Made by a program: the position numbers and the translations under genes. Of a stretch of 35,717 bases of DNA, positions 1 to 7,278 are shown piece after piece. Positions within the stretch are counted from its first letter, which is position 1. Each line of letters begins with the position of its first letter. Below the pieces are notes generated by a model. It was not told the origin of the DNA, searched no databases, and worked only from the letters and a program-made list of their open reading frames with translations. Source of the DNA: a virus; IMG/VR virus record IMGVR_UViG_3300002180_000035, positions 59-35,775 of that record; one strand, given 5' to 3'.

Positions 1-119
1 TATGAGGGGTAAAACTAAAAGTACAATAAAATCAAGCGTTTAAATGATGTTTAGGTTTAATTTGATTTAACTCGAGTTTAATTTTTAGTATTTAAATTGA
101 TGTTTTTAAGTATGTAATG
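1..119. repeat. Left-end region with AT-rich repeats
   Basis: No gene is seen between the window start and the end of the repressor gene. Two near-identical direct repeats, TTTAAATGATGTTTA at 39-53 and TTTAAATTGATGTTT at 91-105, bracket two copies of GTTTAATTT (55-63 and 76-84). The 13-mer TTAGTATTTAAAT at 85-97 recurs inverted at 35475-35487 near the other end of the prophage. By analogy with Mu, whose ends carry several transposase-binding sites, these may be transposase end sites. The exact TG/CA terminus and the 5-bp target duplication could not be identified, and the AT-rich composition makes some of the similarity cheap. Confidence 0.4.
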
Positions 120-959
120 TTAAGTTCTCCTATGTAACCAGCCGTGAATTAGCCAAATTGAGCGAATTGCTATCTTTGGTATTTCAAAATCATCGTAATC
201 TTTATTTTCAGAGCGTAGTAATAAATGCTCTTTATGATTATCAGCACGTCTAATGTATTTTAAATATCTACGACCATCAGTACATATAATACCATAAATT
301 TGCCCATACTCTAAGTGTTCTAGCCAGCTGAGTTCTTTTGTACCAAATAAAATAGATCCACTTTTTATTAATTTTTCCATACTATCTGAATAAGCCCTAA
401 ATGCTTTACAGCCATAAAATTCAGGTATATCCATATAGTATGCTGGAGAAACTGAATTATCATCAAACATCATTATATTACCTCCAGCTGCGAAATCTAC
501 ATTGTAATAAGGTATTAAACCATCTCCTTTACGTTTTGGGAATTTACCTTCAGGACTGTGTTTTACATCGTGGAACTTATTTTCGGCAGTTTCTTCAACA
601 ATATTAATGGGTAGATCAAATTCCATTGAGGACATTTTGTGTACTTTTGGTTTTGTCTCAATAATGTTACCCTTTTTGTTACCCTTTTCTTGGGTAACAA
701 TTTCTGTACTTTTAGTATTGTTATTATCTGTATTAAAAGTCTTTATTTTTCCTAATCCAGCATTGTCAAATTCATCACCGAAAAAATAATAAACATTTTT
801 GTTTATTGCTTTAGCTAAAGCAAACAAAAAACTCACCTTTAAATCTTTGGCATTTAACTTACTTTGTAGGCTTTGCGGACTTATATTAAGATTTTCGGCT
901 ATATCCGTGAGTTGGAAATTACCTTTTCTTAATTTTTCTTTAACATATTCCCCATTCAT
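120..959 (-). CDS. LexA-like phage repressor (HTH + S24 peptidase)
   Basis: A 279-residue repressor that probably maintains lysogeny by shutting off the divergent early operon. Residues about 5-60 form a Cro/CI-type helix-turn-helix (AENLNISPQSLQSKL region). A polar linker rich in Asn, Lys and Glu covers about 65-145. The C-terminal half is an S24 LexA/UmuD-like domain: an Ala158-Gly159 cleavage site (DFAAGG), the catalytic serine Ser193 (YSDSME) and the general-base lysine Lys234 (RYLKYI). All three elements needed for self-cleavage are visible, so induction through RecA-stimulated autoproteolysis is likely, unlike the ClpXP-regulated repressor of Mu itself. It reads toward the left end, as the Mu c gene does. 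Two operator-like palindromes lie in front of the gene and a third lies inside it. Confidence 0.9.
   Translation of the reverse strand: MNGEYVKEKLRKGNFQLTDIAENLNISPQSLQSKLNAKDLKVSFLFALAKAINKNVYYFFGDEFDNAGLGKIKTFNTDNNNTKSTEIVTQEKGNKKGNIIETKPKVHKMSSMEFDLPINIVEETAENKFHDVKHSPEGKFPKRKGDGLIPYYNVDFAAGGNIMMFDDNSVSPAYYMDIPEFYGCKAFRAYSDSMEKLIKSGSILFGTKELSWLEHLEYGQIYGIICTDGRRYLKYIRRADNHKEHLLLRSENKDYDDFEIPKIAIRSIWLIHGWLHRRT
789..806. promoter_or_regulatory. Candidate intragenic operator (O3)
   Basis: ATAAACATTTTTGTTTAT is a perfect 7-4-7 palindrome inside the repressor coding sequence, about codons 52-57. Its arms are identical to those of the palindrome at 985-1002; only the 4-nt spacer differs. This suggests a roadblock or looping operator for repressor autoregulation. 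It is an inference from sequence identity; no binding data exist here. Confidence 0.55.
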
Positions 960-984
960 AAGTAAAGAGTTTTTGTTATTTTAT

Positions 985-1021
985 ATAAACATATTTGTTT
1001 ATTATAAATAAAAGTGTTTAT
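985..1021. promoter_or_regulatory. Tandem operators O1 and O2
   Basis: O1 is ATAAACA-TATT-TGTTTAT (985-1002) and O2 is ATAAATA-AAAG-TGTTTAT (1004-1021). Both have the same 7-4-7 plan and start 19 bp apart, nearly two helical turns. They fill the gap between the divergent repressor and early genes and overlap the predicted early promoter, which is the expected place for repressor and Ner-like protein binding. Confidence 0.7.
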
Positions 1022-1025
1022 TTTG
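994..1025 (+). promoter_or_regulatory. Candidate early promoter
   Basis: TTTG at 994-997 lies 20 nt before TTATTTTG at 1018-1025, which fits the Bacteroidota pattern TTTG-N17-23-TAnnTTTG with one mismatch in the -7 box. Transcription would start near 1031 and leave a leader of about 36 nt before the ATG at 1067. The -33 box lies inside O1 and the spacer contains O2, so repressor occupancy would block it. Confidence 0.5.
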
Positions 1026-1066
1026 TTCTTATAAATAATAATACAAATTAACGTAAAATTTTTAAT

Positions 1067-1249
1067 ATGAGTTCAAAAGTAAAAACAAAATATTTTCATG
1101 GCATTGGACGATTTTTAGAAAAAGAGCTACCATATACTGATAAATATATAAGAGATGTATTGAATGGATTACATGAAGGTAGAGATACAAAAGCTGTTAG
1201 AGAAATTGTAAAGAGAGCTGATGAACTGATGTCTAAAATGGCTTCATGA
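1067..1249 (+). CDS. Small early DNA-binding protein (Ner position)
   Basis: A 60-residue basic protein, the first gene of the early operon. The segment from about residue 24 to 52 (DKYIRDVLNGLHEGRDTK and the following helix) looks like the recognition part of a small Cro-type helix-turn-helix. In Mu the same position is held by Ner, a small repressor that turns down early transcription. I cannot show homology to Ner; the assignment rests on size, charge and position. Its stop overlaps the transposase start as ATGA, which implies coupled translation. Confidence 0.55.
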   Translation: MSSKVKTKYFHGIGRFLEKELPYTDKYIRDVLNGLHEGRDTKAVREIVKRADELMSKMAS

Positions 1250-3339
1250 ATTTTGAAAAAGATGACATATTAGTATTAAATGACGTTGTTTGGCTACATC
1301 AAAGGCTTATAGATAATTTATTTCAAATTTCAGATGCTTATCATAGGAAAGTTAGATCTAAATATAAATTAACCGTACAACCATGTTACAGGCATCATAA
1401 TATTTTACCCGATACTGGTAAAGGTTGGCGCTGGGCAAAAATAAAGCACAATTTCTATTACTCTTTAAACAATATACCTAATAGAAAACCCACATTTTAT
1501 AGAGAATCATTAGGTGATAGAGAGCAATTAGTAAATTCTTATAATGAGGCTATTGAAAACAGAACGACTTCCTTGTTGGAACCTCATTTTTTACATTATA
1601 AACGAGAAATTTACAAGGTTTATTTAAGAAGTTATTTAGATTGTTCAAAAATTCAACAACAAAATTTATGTATTGCAGCTGCTTTGCTAGAAAGTTGCAT
1701 ACAATGGATTGAGGATCAAAATATAGATCTAACCAAAAATACCATTTTTAAAGAATACAGTGAACTGTTAGTTAAATATGACATTCGCTATCTACCACAC
1801 AATTACAGGAAATTTAAAGAAAAAGTAATGGAAGTTATGGGAGAAGGAACTCCTATTGTTGAAGTTATTACACTTCCAAGAAGCGGTAACAATAATGCAT
1901 TGACTTTTATTGATGAAGAAGTAAAAAGTTGGGCAATACAATTACGTTCAATGGGACAAAATTATTCTAATGATGCCATTATTAGAAGAGTTAGCCATTT
2001 ATGCAGATTAACAAGTAAGCCTATGCCTAGCCGTAGATGGTTTGGACAAAATATTTTTGAAAAGCATTATACAAAATTTATAACATCAGTTGCTAGATTT
2101 GGAAGTGGTGAACGTGGATCACAACTATTTGAAGGTTATATACCTATGAAAAACGCATTATTTGCTGGTGATTGTTGGCATGTTGATGCTACTCGTATGA
2201 ATTTAGTAGCTCATAAAACAGAAGCTGGAGAAAAAAAGCACTTATTTATTATTGCAGTGCGTGATGTACATAGTGGTGATGTTTTAGGCTATAATTTTGA
2301 CTATAAAGAAGATAGATGGAGTGTTATTTCAGCTGTTAAAATGGCAGTAATTGAGAGTGGTTATTTACCGTATCAAATTGTGTTTGATAGATTCCCTGGT
2401 CACAATACTGAAGAGGTAAAAAGATTGTTTGCTCAATTGGAGCAAATGGGTGTAAAAGTTACTATTAGCCATAACCCACAATCTAAAGCAAAACTAGAAC
2501 GATGGTTTGGAACGTTGCAAAGTGTGTTTATGGACTCATCAGAATATTATTATGGTGAAGGAGTAAAAAGTAAACGTTTGAATGCTCATAGATCTCCTGA
2601 ATATTTAAAAGAAGTTAGAAAACAAGCCAATAAAGATAAGTTTGATTTATATGATGCTTGGCGTGAAAGCCAGTTTATTGTTGAAGCTTATAGAGAGACT
2701 GCATTTTCATATTACTCGAGAAAATATAAGTCTATAAACCAATCACCAAAAATATTACATGCTGAAAGTGAAAAACCGCATGTAAAATTCCTTGAAAACT
2801 GGCAAATATCTATGCTTTTTGGCTTGAAAAAGAAGAAAAAGATGTCAAATTTAGGGCTAATTACTACCGATATTCAAGGCGCAACACATCACTTTAAAAT
2901 TGAAGATTACAACATTATCAGTAAAGAACCTGAAGTGATATTGAGTTATGATCTAAACGACCTTTCAAAAGTATTTATTTTCAAGAAAAGACATCATTTT
3001 TTAGTGTATTTGTGTGAAGCGTATTCATTTGAAGAAATACAAACGTACAGTCCACAAGCTGAATTTAACAGAATAGCCATTGAAAAAGCACGTATAAAAG
3101 AGATAAATTATCAGCGATCTTTAGAATTAGCCAAACATACTCCAGTATATGATGAAGTTGCTCATTTAATGGGAAAATTTACTACAAAAGATGAAGCTGA
3201 AAATGCTGATACTATAAGATTATTGAATGAAGCAACAGCAGAACCTGTACACATTATAAAAAAAGCCGTAGGAAGTGATATAAACACTTCTAACGACTCT
3301 GATATTGATATAGATGAATTAACCACAAAACAAATATAA
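1246..3339 (+). CDS. MuA-like DDE transposase
   Basis: A 697-residue transposase that would bind the prophage ends, nick them and join them to target DNA in replicative transposition. The N-terminal third is a basic DNA-binding region. The integrase-type catalytic core carries the first acidic residue in CWHVDAT (Asp314; Asp309 also lies nearby), the second in IVFDRFPGHN (Asp381) and the glutamate in SKAKLERWFG (Glu418). The 36-residue gap between the last two is close to the D-35-E spacing. The region after residue 500 fits the Mu-type beta-barrel, and the tail is acidic (SDIDIDEL), where MuA carries its MuB/ClpX-interaction tail. Length is close to MuA (663). The MuB-like gene follows after 4 nt. 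Confidence 0.95.
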   Translation: MNFEKDDILVLNDVVWLHQRLIDNLFQISDAYHRKVRSKYKLTVQPCYRHHNILPDTGKGWRWAKIKHNFYYSLNNIPNRKPTFYRESLGDREQLVNSYNEAIENRTTSLLEPHFLHYKREIYKVYLRSYLDCSKIQQQNLCIAAALLESCIQWIEDQNIDLTKNTIFKEYSELLVKYDIRYLPHNYRKFKEKVMEVMGEGTPIVEVITLPRSGNNNALTFIDEEVKSWAIQLRSMGQNYSNDAIIRRVSHLCRLTSKPMPSRRWFGQNIFEKHYTKFITSVARFGSGERGSQLFEGYIPMKNALFAGDCWHVDATRMNLVAHKTEAGEKKHLFIIAVRDVHSGDVLGYNFDYKEDRWSVISAVKMAVIESGYLPYQIVFDRFPGHNTEEVKRLFAQLEQMGVKVTISHNPQSKAKLERWFGTLQSVFMDSSEYYYGEGVKSKRLNAHRSPEYLKEVRKQANKDKFDLYDAWRESQFIVEAYRETAFSYYSRKYKSINQSPKILHAESEKPHVKFLENWQISMLFGLKKKKKMSNLGLITTDIQGATHHFKIEDYNIISKEPEVILSYDLNDLSKVFIFKKRHHFLVYLCEAYSFEEIQTYSPQAEFNRIAIEKARIKEINYQRSLELAKHTPVYDEVAHLMGKFTTKDEAENADTIRLLNEATAEPVHIIKKAVGSDINTSNDSDIDIDELTTKQI

Positions 3340-3343
3340 CAAC

Positions 3344-4285
3344 ATGACAAATCTACAAAAAAAAGAAATTGTAATTACTATTGATAACGCAATTATCAAT
3401 TTAGGAAGTGCCAACAAAGTAGCCAATAAGTGCAATGTATCACCTGCAACCATTAGCCAAATGAAAAGTGAAAACTGGGATTTGATTAGAGAGGATTTAT
3501 GGCTAAAAGTTGCACATGCATTACATCATAATTTTTCGGAATGGCAAATTGCACCAACTACTAACTACAAAATGATGCAAAGTGCCATTAATAAGGCAAA
3601 AGAGCAACGGTTGTTTATACCAATTGCATACTATGCTGGTGCTGGAAAAACAGAAGGTATAAAAGGTTTTATAGGATCAGCTCCACAACCATATAATTAC
3701 TTTTTAAAATGTCGTCAATGGGCTGCTAGGGAATTTATTGAACATTTAATAGTGAGTCTTGGAATGTCAATTCCTAAAGGCTATAACTCTGTTGATAGTT
3801 TAGGGCAAATAGTCATCAACTTTTTTGTAGATCGTAAAATGCACGCTCCAACTTTAATATTAGATCAAGTAAATTCATTAAAAGCAAGTGCTAAAAAATT
3901 CCAAATTCATTTATACAATGAAATGGAGGATAATATGTCATTGATTGCTGTTGGAACTGAAGCTTTTGAAATGGATATGAAACGAGGTGTGCGCTACAAT
4001 AAAGATGGTTTTGATGAAATGGATAGCCGTTACGCTAGAAACTACATTAAACTTATTGGAAACACATTAAATGATACTCGTATGATTTGTTCAGCCAATG
4101 GTATTACAGATAAAAAGCAACAAAAAGCCATTTTTGAGGAGTGTAAACCAACCTATAAAATGGTTGAAATTAACAAGGAAAAAACTCAAATTTTAGTTGT
4201 TGAAGATACTCGTAGAATTAAACGAATTGTGATCAGGGAACGCTCTATTGTTCCTACAGTAAGAAAGGAGGTTTTAAGTGCTTAA
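3344..4285 (+). CDS. MuB-like target-capture ATPase
   Basis: A 313-residue AAA-type ATPase that would form filaments on target DNA and deliver it to the transposase. The N-terminal helix-turn-helix covers about residues 15-45 (NKVANKCNVSPATISQMK), as in MuB. Walker A is AGAGKT at 98-103. The Walker B strand is TLILDQV, with Asp174 followed by Gln175 where an acidic residue is usual. A sensor-like strand SLIAVGTEAFE follows near 200-210. The gene directly follows the transposase. Its 3' end contains the Shine-Dalgarno-like AAAGGAGG that may serve the next small gene. Confidence 0.9.
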   Translation: MTNLQKKEIVITIDNAIINLGSANKVANKCNVSPATISQMKSENWDLIREDLWLKVAHALHHNFSEWQIAPTTNYKMMQSAINKAKEQRLFIPIAYYAGAGKTEGIKGFIGSAPQPYNYFLKCRQWAAREFIEHLIVSLGMSIPKGYNSVDSLGQIVINFFVDRKMHAPTLILDQVNSLKASAKKFQIHLYNEMEDNMSLIAVGTEAFEMDMKRGVRYNKDGFDEMDSRYARNYIKLIGNTLNDTRMICSANGITDKKQQKAIFEECKPTYKMVEINKEKTQILVVEDTRRIKRIVIRERSIVPTVRKEVLSA

Positions 4286-4454
4286 CCTACATACTAAAAA
4301 CGAGCTTGAAACCAAAATTGCAGAATTAGATCACTATTTAAAACATCATTCACCATCACATTATTTACATAGTAGAAAAAGCCAAGCTAGAGGGTATTAT
4401 GTTGGTAAACTGATTGAGTTAGAAGAGAATAGTTTAAAAGTAATACGAGCATGA
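4278..4454 (+). CDS. Small helical protein with GTG start
   Basis: A 58-residue ORF overlapping the 3' end of the MuB-like gene. No ATG is available, but GTG at 4278 is preceded six nt upstream by AAAGGAGG (4264-4271), a strong Shine-Dalgarno sequence of a kind that is rare in this phage. The stop overlaps the next start as ATGA (4451-4454), as in neighbouring genes, which supports a real coupled gene. The product is charged and helical, rich in His, Lys and Glu. No family is recognised. Confidence 0.6.
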   Translation: MLNLHTKNELETKIAELDHYLKHHSPSHYLHSRKSQARGYYVGKLIELEENSLKVIRA

Positions 4455-5167
4455 CAGCTATACATGATATTGAAGTACACGAATACGAAAATTTAAGTAA
4501 TAACCATAAAAATAATAAGATGAAAGAACCAATTTTAAAAGAAATGACCATTGAAGAAATGGAGGCTAAACTTGCTAAAATGAAAGCAAGAAAACAGAAA
4601 GCTAGAGAAAAAGAGCAAAAGGAATATGTAGAAAATAGAGATACCAATATTGAAGAGTTAATAGATGAAGCTACTAGATTGAATTTGAAAGTTGCAGATT
4701 TTAAAGAAAAGGTAGCTGGAATTATGGTACTTCAATCAGATAAGTTGACCGAATATGGTCAAATAAGGAGTAACTCTAAAGGAGGCTTTAGCATTACTAA
4801 TGCTTCAGGAGATAAACGCATTGTGAGACGTAGAGATACTGAGCCAAATTGGGATGAACGTGCTGAAAAAGGTGTGGCTTTATTAAGAGACTATTTAGGA
4901 GACGTAGTAAAAAAGAGAGATGTAAAAACCTATGAGCTATTAATGGGATTTTTAGTTAAAAATGAAAAAGGCGATTTAGAACATAGTAGAGTTATGGAGC
5001 TTTTAAAACACGAAGATTACTCAACTGATGAACGTTGGGTTGAAGGTATAAAATTGGTTAAAGAAGGATATAGCAATGTAATGAAAGGCTATGGCTATCA
5101 GTTTTTGCATCGCCCAAATGAAGGGGATAAATGGGAAAATATTAACCTTTCATTTTCGAGTATATGA
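4451..5167 (+). CDS. DUF3164 family early protein
   Basis: A 238-residue protein matching the DUF3164 family found in the early operon of many Mu-like phages. A Lys/Glu-rich coiled coil covers about residues 30-75. The central part contains a beta-rich stretch (GGFSITNASGDKRIVRR) followed by helices. The function of the family is not established; the conserved position next to MuB suggests an early DNA-metabolism or regulatory role. It is translationally coupled at both ends through ATGA overlaps. Confidence 0.75.
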   Translation: MTAIHDIEVHEYENLSNNHKNNKMKEPILKEMTIEEMEAKLAKMKARKQKAREKEQKEYVENRDTNIEELIDEATRLNLKVADFKEKVAGIMVLQSDKLTEYGQIRSNSKGGFSITNASGDKRIVRRRDTEPNWDERAEKGVALLRDYLGDVVKKRDVKTYELLMGFLVKNEKGDLEHSRVMELLKHEDYSTDERWVEGIKLVKEGYSNVMKGYGYQFLHRPNEGDKWENINLSFSSI

Positions 5168-5313
5168 GCGTTCAAATAATTACTGTTTCAGACACTGAAT
5201 TTAAGGTAAATAACAAGTTTATTTTTAAAGATACAAACGATAACTGGATATGTGATGAAGAGCTAACAACAAATGAGAATAAAGCATTTAAACTTCATTT
5301 AAACAGTATTTAA
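5164..5313 (+). CDS. 49-residue early protein, unknown
   Basis: A short ORF beginning at the ATG that overlaps the previous stop (ATGA). It encodes an acidic 49-residue product with probable beta-strand character (FKVNNKFIFKDTNDNWICDE). The overlap is the main evidence that it is a gene. Function is unknown. The tRNA-like element at 5321 begins 8 nt after its stop. Confidence 0.5.
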   Translation: MSVQIITVSDTEFKVNNKFIFKDTNDNWICDEELTTNENKAFKLHLNSI

Positions 5314-5320
5314 ACCAACA

Positions 5321-5370
5321 TCCTGTGACAAGCTGGTGAGTACAATGGTTCGAGACCATTCACAGGAACA
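5321..5370 (+). ncRNA. tRNA-like mini-RNA without anticodon arm
   Basis: The sequence folds as a minimal tRNA. A perfect 7-bp acceptor stem pairs TCCTGTG (5321-5327) with CACAGGA (5361-5367). A perfect 5-bp T stem AATGG/CCATT (5344-5348, 5356-5360) carries the canonical 7-nt T loop TTCGAGA. A stub D-like arm GCT/AGT (5332-5334, 5339-5341) has a GGTG loop that supplies the GG expected to contact the T loop. No anticodon arm exists, and the 3' end reads ACA rather than CCA. It sits between two short early genes. It could be a tRNA mimic, an RNase P/Z processing signal or a decayed tRNA. Confidence 0.55.
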
Positions 5371-5382
5371 AAATTAATTATT

Positions 5383-5670
5383 ATGAATACACAATCAATT
5401 ATTAAGCATCACAAAGAAATTGAAGCTTTCAACTGGTATACAAATTTAAAGTACCGATTGAAAACTATCTATAAAGTATTGACAGAGAAGCGATTTATTT
5501 ATATAGGTGTTGATAAAACAGCTAGAAACTTAGACGTCCACTTATACAAATTAAATAATAAAGGTGCTTCTAAAGTATTAGGATCTCTTAAAGAGATTTA
5601 TGATGATCGTGTGTTATTTGGAGAAAGTGTAGATAAAACTGTAAACGAAATATTAAATGGCAACGCATAA
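5383..5670 (+). CDS. Unknown early protein, 95 aa
   Basis: A 95-residue basic protein. The N-terminal part (HKEIEAFNWYTNLKYRLKTI) is helical; a beta-rich middle (KRFIYIGVDKTARNLDVHLY) follows. No family is recognised. It starts 13 nt after the tRNA-like element and overlaps the GemA-like gene by 14 nt, so it belongs to the early operon. Confidence 0.6.
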   Translation: MNTQSIIKHHKEIEAFNWYTNLKYRLKTIYKVLTEKRFIYIGVDKTARNLDVHLYKLNNKGASKVLGSLKEIYDDRVLFGESVDKTVNEILNGNA

Positions 5671-6121
5671 AAAATTGATGACACTATTCTCAAAGAATGG
5701 CTTTGATGAAGGTACTAGACATAATTTAGTGTATGCGTGGACTGGTGGTAGAACCAAGAGCTCTAAATTTTTAAGTCCTAATGAAATTGATGCGCTTTGT
5801 ATTAAGCTGGAGACTTCCTTCAGGTTTGCAACAAACATTGATGCTTATACTGAAATTGAGTGTAAAAAGAAACGAAGTATTGTGCTTAAAATAGCGACAA
5901 CAACAGGAATTCATGACCCTAATGACTGGAATGTTTTTAACGGTTTTATGAAGCGTAAAAGTATTTTAAAAAAACAACTAAACAAGTACAATTTAGAAGA
6001 GTTAGACACCCTAATTAAACAATTTAGAGGTATAGAAAGTAACTTTAATAAATCGGCTAAAAAAGCAGGGAATAAAGCCCATAGTCATAAGTTTAAATTA
6101 CCCCAAATCATTTTAAATTAA
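5657..6121 (+). CDS. GemA / gp16-like regulatory protein (DUF1018)
   Basis: A 154-residue protein resembling the Mu gp16/GemA family (DUF1018), small basic proteins that modulate host gene expression and DNA topology in Mu. The N-terminal HKKLMTLFSKNGFD and the TGGRTKSSKFLSPNEIDALC segment fit the family pattern. It lies late in the early operon, the usual place, and is followed by a stop/start overlap (TAATG) with the next gene. Confidence 0.65.
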   Translation: MATHKKLMTLFSKNGFDEGTRHNLVYAWTGGRTKSSKFLSPNEIDALCIKLETSFRFATNIDAYTEIECKKKRSIVLKIATTTGIHDPNDWNVFNGFMKRKSILKKQLNKYNLEELDTLIKQFRGIESNFNKSAKKAGNKAHSHKFKLPQIILN

Positions 6122-6354
6122 TGGCATATAACAGGAAAAACTATTTAGAAACGGTAATTATTATTCAAAATATTACGAAGCAATATCAAAAAATTGGTTT
6201 GAATAATACTACCATTTTCAACAAATACATTAAAGTGCAATTTAGAATTAGCAAACGCACTTTTGATGAGTATTTAGGCATTCCTGCTGTAAGAGATTTA
6301 AAACGAATTGAAGAAGCTGAAAGTAACCAATTAGATATGTTTAAAGATGTGTAA
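6121..6354 (+). CDS. Small HTH-like protein in Mor position
   Basis: A 77-residue basic protein directly after the GemA-like gene. The helices around NNTTIFNKYIKVQFRISKRT and FDEYLGIPA resemble a compact winged-helix or helix-turn-helix. In Mu the gene after gp16 is Mor, the activator of the middle promoter; this protein is shorter (Mor is about 129 residues), so it can only be called a positional candidate for the middle/late activator. The stop overlaps the next 40-residue ORF. Confidence 0.45.
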   Translation: MAYNRKNYLETVIIIQNITKQYQKIGLNNTTIFNKYIKVQFRISKRTFDEYLGIPAVRDLKRIEEAESNQLDMFKDV

Positions 6355-6469
6355 ATGCAACCATAATTACGAAAAAACAATTGTAGTTCTTCAGGCATTT
6401 GCAATGTTTGAACAAATAGGTATTAAATGCAGTGAATGCAATGAAATAATTGAAGTTAAAAACCAATAA
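6347..6469 (+). CDS. 40-residue zinc-ribbon-like microprotein
   Basis: The ORF overlaps the end of the preceding gene by 8 nt. The product has a Cys-X-Cys pair at residues 2 and 4 and a Cys-X2-Cys pair at 28 and 31 (KCSECNE), spaced as in a minimal zinc ribbon. Overlap with a real gene and the four paired cysteines support it. Function unknown. Confidence 0.5.
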   Translation: MCKCNHNYEKTIVVLQAFAMFEQIGIKCSECNEIIEVKNQ

Positions 6470-6471
6470 AA

Positions 6472-6639
6472 ATGAGTTTTGAAATTGAAATAATTAAAAA
6501 TGAGAGCAGCTACATGTGGTATGCCGACAAAGTTGGGGAAACATTTGAAGTAAATAATTATATGCCTAGTTGTTTTCTGCTTTTAGATGGTAAAAAAATT
6601 ATTTGGAAAACAGATTGTAATATAAAAATAAAATTATGA
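6472..6639 (+). CDS. 55-residue unknown protein
   Basis: A 55-residue ORF starting 2 nt after the previous stop and overlapping the next gene through ATGA. The tight spacing supports it as real. It has beta-strand character (YMWYADKVGETFEVNNY, SCFLLLDGKKIIWK), which looks like a small SH3-like or beta-hairpin fold, but no family is recognised. Confidence 0.5.
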   Translation: MSFEIEIIKNESSYMWYADKVGETFEVNNYMPSCFLLLDGKKIIWKTDCNIKIKL

Positions 6640-7157
6640 AAAATTTACTCACAATAGTACTGCTATTTATAGCAACAAAAGCTATAAGCCAAGAGGCTTA
6701 TTTTATAGGTTTTGGACTTGACCCTAAACTAGCAATTTCAGGTGCTTACGATTATGATAAAACTCCAGTACTGGATATTTCTTTTAAAACTGGTACACGA
6801 TTAGCATCTAATTTTGAAGTTGGCGTTGGAGCTGAGTATGCAAAACTAAATCCTACCTACTTAGCATCTAAGCTATTTGTAAATAAGGTATTTTTTAATG
6901 CAAAAGAGACCTTAGCAATAGCTGTTGGAACTGAATTAGTTTTAATAGATCGTGATCGGTTTAACAACTCACAAAAAATTAATCCACAAATTACTTTCGG
7001 TTTAAATGCAGAAACTCGATGGTACTTTTCATCGTATGCATCTATAGACTTTGCCTTTGGATTACTTCACCGTAGAGACTTACTAAAAATGTATGGTGAC
7101 AAAGTATTTTTTAAGCCAAATGGTACTATTTCAATAACTCTTCAAACTAAACGATAA
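6636..7157 (+). CDS. Exported beta-rich, probable outer-membrane protein
   Basis: A 173-residue protein with a clear signal peptide at residues 1-18 (a Lys, a hydrophobic core, then AIS-Q). The mature part is a series of amphipathic strands separated by short turns (ASNFEVGVGAEYA, LAIAVGTELVLI, INPQITFGLNAETRWYF, ASIDFAFGLL) and ends in alternating hydrophobic residues (GTISITLQT), as in an 8-stranded outer-membrane barrel. A phage-encoded surface protein in the accessory region suggests superinfection exclusion or receptor masking; this is inference. It is coupled to flanking genes by ATGA and TAATG overlaps. Confidence 0.6.
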   Translation: MKNLLTIVLLFIATKAISQEAYFIGFGLDPKLAISGAYDYDKTPVLDISFKTGTRLASNFEVGVGAEYAKLNPTYLASKLFVNKVFFNAKETLAIAVGTELVLIDRDRFNNSQKINPQITFGLNAETRWYFSSYASIDFAFGLLHRRDLLKMYGDKVFFKPNGTISITLQTKR

Positions 7158-7276
7158 TGTTAGACTACAAACAATACAAGCGGATTATTAAAATTAACAG
7201 CTACATAGCCAAGTTAAAAATAGTGTTAATAGTAGTATTTGTGGCTATGATTATTATAGCAGCTACAGACGTTTAA
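7157..7276 (+). CDS. 39-residue single-pass membrane microprotein
   Basis: It starts at a TAATG overlap with the previous stop. The product has a basic N-terminus (YKQYKRIIKI) and one transmembrane helix at about residues 20-36 (LKIVLIVVFVAMIIIAA), so the N-terminus should face the cytoplasm. It could be a small membrane regulator of exclusion or lysis. No family is recognised. Confidence 0.5.
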   Translation: MLDYKQYKRIIKINSYIAKLKIVLIVVFVAMIIIAATDV

Positions 7277-7278
7277 GT

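Noticed and set aside
1-119. Exact left and right termini with a 5-bp target duplication
   Set aside because: Every TG near the left end and CA near the right end was compared by eye; no matching flanking 5-mers were found, so no boundary is claimed. The left terminus may lie outside the window.
5321-5370. Annotation as a normal tRNA
   Set aside because: There is no anticodon arm at all, so it cannot decode; it is reported as a tRNA-like element instead.
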